From assembly GCA_002506105.1 (NCBI GenBank), contig DAWU01000025.1, forward strand, positions 1 to 11,237: 11,237 nt of DNA, written 5' to 3'. The notes below the pieces were generated by a model. It worked only from the letters and a program-made list of their open reading frames with translations. It was not told where the DNA came from and did not search any database. The DNA is from Methanolinea sp. UBA275 (lineage in GTDB: Archaea; Halobacteriota; Methanomicrobia; Methanomicrobiales; Methanospirillaceae). Each line of letters begins with the position of its first letter. Within the stretch, counting starts at the first letter, position 1. The translations under genes and the position numbers were made by a program. This document shows, in pieces, positions 6,693 to 11,237 of this stretch.

Positions 6693-7232
6693 TCATATGA
6701 GGAGCTCCACGATCTCCTCGGGCACGATAAGATCAAAGATCCCATGAATCTCGGCCCGGGCATCGTCAAACCATCTCAATACGTGGTCACCTGAATCAAA
6801 CCCTGTCGGTCTCTCCGTGTGAAGGGAAAAAATGAGGGTCCACCCCGGTGTCCCGGGCCTGTCATGGATGGACCGGATAGATCCTACAGTACCAGCGATA
6901 TTCGCGCTGACGAGCACGATTTCATTCCGTGCGGTGTCGACCGAACAAGTACATTGTCCGGAGAGGATATGTTCGAGATCTTCGGTCCCGGGCAGGGCTA
7001 TCCCAAGAGGAACAGGGAAGAGGTCGGTATACCTGAGCATGCATCCGGTGATGTGAGAAACGTTCCCTGCACAGGCGATCATATCCCGAATTCCTTCCCT
7101 AATATGCGGCCAGCCCGGGTAAGGCCGGGGGAATGTCAGGGAGAGTGATTCTGCACCGGATCCCAGCGAACACTGGCAGAACACTTCCTCGACCGGTGAC
7201 CGGGAAAAGGAATGGGGCGGCGGATGATCCAT
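6693..7232 (-). CDS. TIGR04255-like family protein, compact form
   Basis: A 179-residue protein without signal peptide or membrane segment. The N-terminal stretch FSRSPVEEVFCQCSL (9-23), the central MLRYTDLFPVP (65-75) and the C-terminal block FDSGDHVLRWFDDARAEIHG followed by IFDLIVPEEI (145-174) fit the TIGR04255 pattern, in which a W-x-D/A-x-x-I-x-x-x-F helix closes the protein. That family is scattered among bacteria and archaea, its function is unknown, and members are usually around 250 residues. This one is short, mainly between the first two blocks, so it may be a compact variant or internally deleted. The ATG at 7232 has no clear ribosome binding site. A GTTTTATC TATA-like site on the minus strand (7318-7325) could be its promoter. 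Confidence 0.6.
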   Translation of the reverse strand: MDHPPPHSFSRSPVEEVFCQCSLGSGAESLSLTFPRPYPGWPHIREGIRDMIACAGNVSHITGCMLRYTDLFPVPLGIALPGTEDLEHILSGQCTCSVDTARNEIVLVSANIAGTVGSIRSIHDRPGTPGWTLIFSLHTERPTGFDSGDHVLRWFDDARAEIHGIFDLIVPEEIVELLI

Positions 7233-7317
7233 GCAGAGAACAGTATCAGGAGGATCATTCTTCTATCTTTGCTGCCTGTGAGTCGGTTGGTCGTGCCGGG
7301 ACTGTGAAGGGTGTGCG

Positions 7318-7325
7318 GATAAAAC
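7318..7325 (-). promoter_or_regulatory. Possible TATA box for the TIGR04255-like gene
   Basis: On the minus strand this reads GTTTTATC, about 85 bases before the ATG at 7232. This is a weak match to the archaeal consensus, placing transcription start near 7293. Confidence 0.25.
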
Positions 7326-7423
7326 CACGCATTCTCCGGGATGACATGTATGGATACTTACGATGATGGCCATGAGATCGGTCGGAATCACCCTGAGAAG
7401 CTATTGATGGGGACAGGTAATCT

Positions 7424-7645
7424 CTATTCAATGAGAATATCGTCGCGTGAAAGTCCGGCTTGCTTCAGGATCTCATGAAGTGTACCTTGTGGAAGATCGC
7501 CGGGATGAAGGGGGATGGTGACCTGGCGCCCTGTCTCTTCATTCCTGAAAATCTGGTGGCTGCCTTTTGTCCTGGCCAGCACGAAACCTTTCCTTTCGAG
7601 GATTGAAACCACTTTTCTGGAAGTGAGTGGTGGGATCTTAGGCAT
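7424..7645 (-). CDS. hicA: HicA family mRNA interferase toxin
   Basis: A 73-residue protein of the HicA/YcfA family (PF07927), with the dsRNA-binding-like fold used to cleave mRNA. The catalytic His30 sits in the conserved TKGSHQIFRNEETGRQVTIP block, followed by HPGDLPQGTLHEILKQAGL, which is standard for the family. The length is normal and nothing is missing, so the toxin should be active. Its ATG overlaps the last 8 bases of hicB (ATGCCTAA) and has no good ribosome binding site of its own, so translation is probably coupled to hicB. Antitoxin before toxin is the less common order in the family but is well known. Confidence 0.93.
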   Translation of the reverse strand: MPKIPPLTSRKVVSILERKGFVLARTKGSHQIFRNEETGRQVTIPLHPGDLPQGTLHEILKQAGLSRDDILIE

Positions 7646-7871
7646 GAGCCAGGATTGTCAGGGTATATTCGAAAAGACCATCCTGGTCGGGGATTTCTTC
7701 CCCTTTCTCGGTAAGAGTCTCAATATACAATTCGACTGCTTCCTGTGCCATCCGGATCGCATCATCGAGTGTCTTTCCATATGTCACGCATCCTGGAAGT
7801 ATCGGAACAGTCACTGTGTATCCTCCCTCAGGTTCTTGCCGAAGGAAGATTTTATATCGGCGTTCTGGCAT
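7638..7871 (-). CDS. hicB: HicB family antitoxin
   Basis: A 77-residue antitoxin with the partly degraded RNase-H-like HicB fold. It shows YKIFLRQEPEGGYTVTVPILPGC, here residues 6-28, then YGKTLDDAIRMAQEAVELYI (31-50) and the acidic LTEKGEEIP segment. It should bind and block HicA. There is no extra ribbon-helix-helix or HTH domain, so any DNA binding must come from the short fold or a complex. An upstream GTG at 7895 would add 8 residues, but the ATG at 7871 has GAGGA five bases before it and is preferred. It is co-transcribed with hicA, overlapping by 8 bases. Confidence 0.92.
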   Translation of the reverse strand: MPERRYKIFLRQEPEGGYTVTVPILPGCVTYGKTLDDAIRMAQEAVELYIETLTEKGEEIPDQDGLFEYTLTILAHA

Positions 7872-7919
7872 GGGTGTCCTCGCAGTATAGTTCACGGAGC
7901 AGGACCTGGTACTTGTGGG

Positions 7920-7933
7920 CTACTCTTGAGTAG
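7920..7933. promoter_or_regulatory. Palindrome at the predicted hicBA transcription start (candidate operator)
   Basis: CTACTC-TT-GAGTAG has perfect 6-base arms. It lies about 20-30 bases downstream of the TATA box at 7950-7958 on the minus strand, so it spans the predicted start of transcription, and about 50 bases before the hicB ATG. Many hicBA loci are autoregulated through such inverted repeats. The site is visible; the binding partner is inferred. Confidence 0.45.
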
Positions 7934-7949
7934 TAGGTTCTCGTCACCT

Positions 7950-7958
7950 CTATTTAAG
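7950..7958 (-). promoter_or_regulatory. TATA box of hicBA
   Basis: On the minus strand this reads CTTAAATAG, about 80 bases before the hicB ATG. It predicts a start near 7925, inside the palindrome. Confidence 0.45.
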
Positions 7959-7969
7959 ATGTGATGCGA

Positions 7970-8245
7970 CAGGTACCCGACCCTACAGTATCCCGCAATG
8001 TTCTTTGGAAAACCACGAGGGTGAGCCTGACGATTTAAGCTGTGGTGCCTGGGGAAGGATAGGGGGAGATGGACATGAATATGGTATGGCAAAAATCAAG
8101 GAGTTGCCAGTTGGAGATTGTTACTTCTCTCTTTGCTGCCTGCGTGCCGGCATCCAGGAGACCGGGGATCCGGATGATGAGAAAACGCGGGATGAATAAC
8201 GGTATTCTTTATTGGTTCACGCGGCACACGCCATGATTGTTTTCC
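7970..8245. other. Intergenic stretch between hicBA and the cupin gene
   Basis: There is no convincing gene on either strand. Short open frames (8005-8199 plus, 7892-8092 minus) lack domains and ribosome binding sites. It contains an 18-base sequence (8125-8142) that recurs with one mismatch at 7261-7278. Confidence 0.4.
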
Positions 8246-8707
8246 ATGATCTCGCATCTTACCACGACCGGGTATAAGGAATCGCTCCCCGGCATCCGGC
8301 AGAAGACCCTTGTCTATGGGGATCACACGCTCATGGTCGAATTCCGGCTGGACAAAGATTCAGATCTCCCTAAGCACACCCACCCTTATGAGCAGACAGG
8401 AGATCTCGTGTCCGGGCACATCACGCTCCGGATCGATGCCGAGGAATCGGAGATCCGGCCGGGCGACAGCTGGACTATTGCCGGAAATGCCGAGCATTCC
8501 GCAAAAATCCACCAGGACTCGGTGGCAGTCGAGGTCTTTTCCCCGTCCGGAAAGAGTACCTGCCGTGAACCTTTTTTTCTGAATAAAAATGGCCTTATTA
8601 TTCTTATATTAAAAGATTCTCCATTCAAATTAAAACTGAACTCACGGAGAAAGTATTTAACAATTAAAATAGAACACTCAAAAAATTATGGAGTATCAGT
8701 ATCATGA
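8246..8707 (+). CDS. Small cupin-domain protein, frameshifted near its end (restored stop at 8568)
   Basis: This is a single-domain cupin beta-barrel. Metal ligands are visible in LPKHTHPYEQTGDLVSGH (His44, His46, Gln50 or Glu49) and GDSWTIAGNAEHSAKI (His84). A mononuclear metal site is likely; the substrate is unknown. Residues 95-100 (VEVFSP) are the usual final strand, and relatives then end with a short tail such as VRxEYLP. Here the frame instead runs on into AT-rich spacer for about 50 implausible residues. One missing G after 8545 would give VRKEYLP and a stop at 8566-8568, a normal 107-residue protein. ATG 8246 is chosen over TTG 8237, although neither has a clear ribosome binding site. 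Confidence 0.8.
   Translation: MISHLTTTGYKESLPGIRQKTLVYGDHTLMVEFRLDKDSDLPKHTHPYEQTGDLVSGHITLRIDAEESEIRPGDSWTIAGNAEHSAKIHQDSVAVEVFSPSGKSTCREPFFLNKNGLIILILKDSPFKLKLNSRRKYLTIKIEHSKNYGVSVS
8572..8578 (+). terminator. T7 run just after the restored cupin stop
   Basis: Seven T residues lie 4 bases behind the corrected cupin stop (8568), where an archaeal terminator is expected. It would be inside the gene if the written frame to 8707 were real. Confidence 0.45.
8654..8693 (+). promoter_or_regulatory. Promoter and ribosome binding site of the exported repeat protein
   Basis: TATTTAA (8654-8660) is a TATA-like box predicting a start near 8683. GGAG (8690-8693) is a ribosome binding site 10 bases before ATG 8704. 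The surrounding AT-rich stretch is typical of an archaeal promoter, which supports reading it as spacer and not cupin coding sequence. Confidence 0.45.
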
Positions 8708-10152
8708 ACACACACCGTACGTTTAAGAGAAAATGCCCTCCTCTAGATGGGCGTCGGATCACTCGATCACGGAATGGCTCCTGGCCATACATTCTGTTTC
8801 TTTTCGCAATCCTCGTCCTGGTGGGAACTACCCAGGCTCTCTTTTCGGAACCTGTGACCCAGAAAGACCTGGAATGCATGCGCTTTGTGACTCCAGACTT
8901 CCAGTTGCTTCCCGGCTCCTCGTTGACCTGGGCAGAACAGGCTGCAATCGAGGAGTGGATGTTTTCCGGCCATCTGAAGGCGCTGATCCCTCGGGGTGAC
9001 GGGTACGAGGTCACGATCCGCCATGACAACGGGACGCTTGAAACGAGGTATTTCTCAGAGTTCTCCAACGGGCAGCCATTCTGTCCTGAGAATCCAGGGT
9101 GCATGGAATGGGCATATGCATTCGACGAGGAAGAGGTTGAAAAAGCCAAACAGTACTATGGCCAGGAAATATCATATCTGAACCTTATCAAGGCTGTAGC
9201 CCCTGATGAGTATGCGTCCATGGATTACAATGTCCGTGCCAAAACATCATACCTGAATATCATGTGGCCTGAAGATCCTGAACAATTCGTCATTCCCTGG
9301 ATCATCGGATTCGGTCGTTGCGAATCTGGTATGTACTACCAATCGGCAGAGGTCGGGTCCCTGTTTCCTGATCTGAGCAGCGAGCCGTTAGGAAAGACTT
9401 CCCGCGAAGGCTCCGGCTGGGAGATCGTAGTCACGGTCCAGGAGCCGAAGGACCAGTATGGGAATGAATACTCCTCCATGCTGGATTTCTATAGAGTGCA
9501 GTATCCCGAAGTGTATGCCTCGCTGTCATCATCGGAGCGGCGGGAACTCGAGTCGCAGCCTCCCCGGGTGGGAGACGTCAGTATCAGGACCACGCCTGAC
9601 AGGGAGCAGCAGGAGATCCTCCGGACAATCTGGGGGACCGATCTTACGAACGAGGAATATTTTACCCTCCTCTGGCCCGATCTCTGGGATGCCCTCCCGG
9701 AATGGATGAGCGAACCCCCGTGGGCTGATAACCTATATCGGTGGCTGGAGCCCGGTCCAGATAATCATTACTCGGTCCGGAACGATTACATCCTCCCCGA
9801 GGACCGCCTCCCTCCCTCATCCAACCTCCCTGGAAAGCAGGTCGCTGTTCCCGCTAAAGAAACCAAGGAGGAGATAGGGGATGTACGCCTCAACCTGTTG
9901 ACACTGAAGACTCCGAACAGGCGCATTTCACCAGATTCGCGACGCACAAAGCCTTCAATACCGGTTCTCTCCAGTCTCAGGACCGGGACTGAATCAACCG
10001 GTTTTACCGTGAAGGAGATTCGGGAAGAACAATCCGTGAAGGAATCACTGTCACAGATGTCAGAGCGGTTCACCGTCAATACCCCGGCGAAATCTGCATC
10101 GCTTAAGGCATCCGTCGCCCGGACATGTGCTTCCTGTGGTGTGAGGAGATAA
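8704..10152 (+). CDS. Exported protein of unknown function with a repeated P-x-x-[YW] motif
   Basis: I do not recognise this 482-residue protein. A basic N-terminus (1-25, many Arg/Lys) precedes one hydrophobic segment, YILFLFAILVLVGTTQA (29-45), either an uncleaved anchor or a signal peptide cut after Ala45, so the rest should be outside. Four Cys in the first half (58, 127, 133, 206) could form disulphides. A short unit recurs: YLNLIKAVAPDEYASM (158-173), MLDFYRVQYPEVYASL (259-274) and EYFTLLWPDLWDAL (318-331), with a partial copy at 183-195. Each has a hydrophobic run, Pro, an acidic or hydrophobic residue and an aromatic. From about 365 on the chain is Ser/Thr/Pro/Lys-rich and probably disordered, ending in CASCGVRR. 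The ATG is supported by GGAG 10 bases upstream. A strong terminator follows at 10190. Confidence 0.75.
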   Translation: MNTHRTFKRKCPPLDGRRITRSRNGSWPYILFLFAILVLVGTTQALFSEPVTQKDLECMRFVTPDFQLLPGSSLTWAEQAAIEEWMFSGHLKALIPRGDGYEVTIRHDNGTLETRYFSEFSNGQPFCPENPGCMEWAYAFDEEEVEKAKQYYGQEISYLNLIKAVAPDEYASMDYNVRAKTSYLNIMWPEDPEQFVIPWIIGFGRCESGMYYQSAEVGSLFPDLSSEPLGKTSREGSGWEIVVTVQEPKDQYGNEYSSMLDFYRVQYPEVYASLSSSERRELESQPPRVGDVSIRTTPDREQQEILRTIWGTDLTNEEYFTLLWPDLWDALPEWMSEPPWADNLYRWLEPGPDNHYSVRNDYILPEDRLPPSSNLPGKQVAVPAKETKEEIGDVRLNLLTLKTPNRRISPDSRRTKPSIPVLSSLRTGTESTGFTVKEIREEQSVKESLSQMSERFTVNTPAKSASLKASVARTCASCGVRR

Positions 10153-10189
10153 CGACCGGTTCCTGGAAGGGATACTCATACTGGCTTGG

Positions 10190-10212
10190 GAGGATCGCAA
10201 TCCTCTCTTTTT
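10190..10212 (+). terminator. Hairpin plus T-run terminator
   Basis: GAGGAT (10190-10195), loop CGCA and ATCCTC (10200-10205) form a perfect 6-bp stem, followed by TCTTTTT ending at 10212. It lies 38 bases after the stop of the exported repeat protein. Confidence 0.55.
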
Positions 10213-10272
10213 GGAAGACCCTGATCATCTCGCCCGTTCCCCGTGCGACAAGAAAGGCAAGCCATTGCAAAA

Positions 10273-10280
10273 TTTTAATA
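10273..10280 (+). promoter_or_regulatory. TATA box of the PsbP-like lipoprotein gene
   Basis: TTTTAATA predicts transcription starting near 10303, only a few bases before the ATG at 10307. This fits a nearly leaderless message and explains the absence of a ribosome binding site. Confidence 0.4.
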
Positions 10281-10306
10281 CACTTTCATAATATAATCCA
10301 GTGCTC

Positions 10307-10945
10307 ATGGAAATGAAGATCCCCGGGATATTCTTTCTCCTCATTCTGATATCTCTCTCATTCTCGGGCTGTGTCCAACCGGGTTCTCCTCCCGATATAT
10401 ACAATAACTCTCTTTCCGAAGCGCACACGAATCCCGGCATGTTCGATTCGACCTATTATGGAATTTCTTTCCGATATCCCGAAGCATGGAACTTAACAAT
10501 AGAGGATACACATGACAAAGTTGACAGGATGCGGGAATCGGAAGATGTGAACAGCATCAGGATCAATTATACCAACGCAACCACCAGATTCTCTTTCTTT
10601 ATAAGTTGCTCAAGAGTTGATCTCGATCCCCGTAATTATCCGGAAAATTTCACCGGAAGCGAGGACTGCGGTTGTGGCTGGGCCGATGACCGGTTCAACC
10701 TCACCGTCAGTGAAGCGTATAATCCTGTGACAATCGATGGAGGAAAGGCACTGAGGACCATATTCGTCATTCATGATCCGGACATTGAGACCGTCGAAAC
10801 CTATTATGATATATGCAGGGCGTATAAATCCGGAAAAAGTATGAATTACAGAATTTTTTGGAGCACTCCTTCCGGGAGATTCTATGATTACAAGCCTGTG
10901 GTGCAGGAGATTCTCGATAGCATGAGGATTTACGAACCTTCATGA
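10307..10945 (+). CDS. PsbP-like archaeal lipoprotein
   Basis: This 212-residue exported lipoprotein has a signal peptide (KIPGIFFLLILISLSFSGC) whose lipobox SFSGC gives Cys22 as the lipid-anchored residue. Residues 45-205 fit the PsbP/Mog1-like fold common in archaeal lipoproteins: YYGISFRYPEAWNLTIED near the start, a run of beta strands, and the closing helix VVQEILDSMRIYEPS. In this family the name reflects fold only; there is no photosystem role. It probably binds a ligand or partner at the cell surface. A Cys cluster (DCGCGWADDR) is unusual. GTG 10301, ATG 10307 and ATG 10313 are all in frame. 10307 is chosen from the TATA spacing, but the choice is uncertain. Confidence 0.75.
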   Translation: MEMKIPGIFFLLILISLSFSGCVQPGSPPDIYNNSLSEAHTNPGMFDSTYYGISFRYPEAWNLTIEDTHDKVDRMRESEDVNSIRINYTNATTRFSFFISCSRVDLDPRNYPENFTGSEDCGCGWADDRFNLTVSEAYNPVTIDGGKALRTIFVIHDPDIETVETYYDICRAYKSGKSMNYRIFWSTPSGRFYDYKPVVQEILDSMRIYEPS

Positions 10946-11022
10946 GAAGATATGATATTTTCAGGCTCCCTGCAAATCCTCCACCGGACGCTACGAAAAG
11001 ACATGGTTAGAAGGGCAGCGTA

Positions 11023-11039
11023 CCTCAATTGATTTGAGG
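11023..11039 (+). other. Hairpin CCTCAA/TTGAGG beyond the transposase gene end
   Basis: CCTCAA (11023-11028) and TTGAGG (11034-11039) form a perfect stem with a 5-base loop. It lies between the PsbP-like gene and the transposase stop, near where the insertion element should end, and may be a shared terminator or part of the element's end. Confidence 0.3.
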
Positions 11040-11077
11040 AATGCATTCTGTAGTATCCCGAATTAATTTTACATAGA

Positions 11078-11237
11078 TTAACCTTCCGCATTCATCCACC
11101 TCTGGGCGTATCCCAGGATCCGTTCAGGGGGTAATCTGTACCAGAAAACATGAGCAGGTTCATCGTAATCGAGACTGCTATGTGGCTTGATCTCATTGTG
11201 CCAGTGTACTACCCTGACTTCGCCACTTTTAAGTAGC
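11078..11237 (-). CDS. Transposase C-terminal fragment (integrase-core, DDE type), cut by the window edge
   Basis: The last 52 codons are open from the window edge to a TAA at 11078-11080. The segment VVHWHNEIKPHSSLDYDEPA is the hallmark C-terminal end of integrase-core (rve) transposases, where a Y/W-N-x-x-R/K-P-H-S-x-L motif follows the catalytic Glu. It is followed by VFWYRLPPERILGYAQRW. The catalytic residues lie outside the window. The family could be IS481- or IS3-like, which this fragment cannot settle. No clear terminal repeat is seen. Confidence 0.75.
   Translation of the reverse strand, partial: LLKSGEVRVVHWHNEIKPHSSLDYDEPAHVFWYRLPPERILGYAQRWMNAEG

Noticed and set aside
8005..8199. 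64-codon plus-strand open frame before the cupin
   Set aside because: It lacks a ribosome binding site and has unlikely composition; the opposite frame 7892-8092 is equally weak.

Overview
The window looks like a piece of a methanogenic archaeon, most likely order Methanomicrobiales (Methanoregula/Methanosphaerula-like). The grounds are a methanopterin-biosynthesis enzyme (beta-RFAP synthase), a receiver-PAS-GAF signalling protein of the type common in these genomes, exported lipoproteins typical of them, archaeal TATA boxes and GGTG/GGAG-type ribosome binding sites. The genus is inferred from gene content, not from a search.

Layout. 1-2318 (+): a REC-PAS-GAF signalling protein whose frame breaks at a run of seven G, then a leucine-carboxyl-methyltransferase-like enzyme cut by an in-frame TGA. 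2519-4051 (+): a lipoprotein with a transglutaminase domain. 4058-4356: a 299-bp element with terminal inverted repeats and ATTTTTT target duplications, inserted directly behind that gene's stop codon. This is a probable MITE carrying its own TATA box and a GC-rich hairpin. 4366-4701: decayed sequence with a possible TrkA-C remnant. 4702-6234 (-): a chorismate-lyase-like domain fused to beta-RFAP synthase. 6693-7232 (-): a short TIGR04255-like protein. 7424-7871 (-): a hicBA toxin-antitoxin operon with a palindrome at its predicted transcription start. 8246-8707 (+): a small cupin with a one-base lesion near its 3' end. 8704-10152 (+): an exported protein of unknown function with an internal repeat. 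10307-10945 (+): a PsbP-like lipoprotein. 11078-11237 (-): the C-terminal end of a transposase running off the window.

How it works together. No single pathway links these genes. The fused enzyme would make 4-hydroxybenzoate and use it at once for methanopterin synthesis. Several products are extracytoplasmic (transglutaminase lipoprotein, 482-aa protein, PsbP-like lipoprotein). HicBA, the MITE and the transposase mark the region as accessory and mobile. Three separate genes each carry one single-nucleotide lesion, so either decay is under way or the assembly has errors. I found no clear candidate for an entirely new system. The best leads are the MITE, the two-step fusion enzyme, the repeat-bearing exported protein and the hicBA operator.
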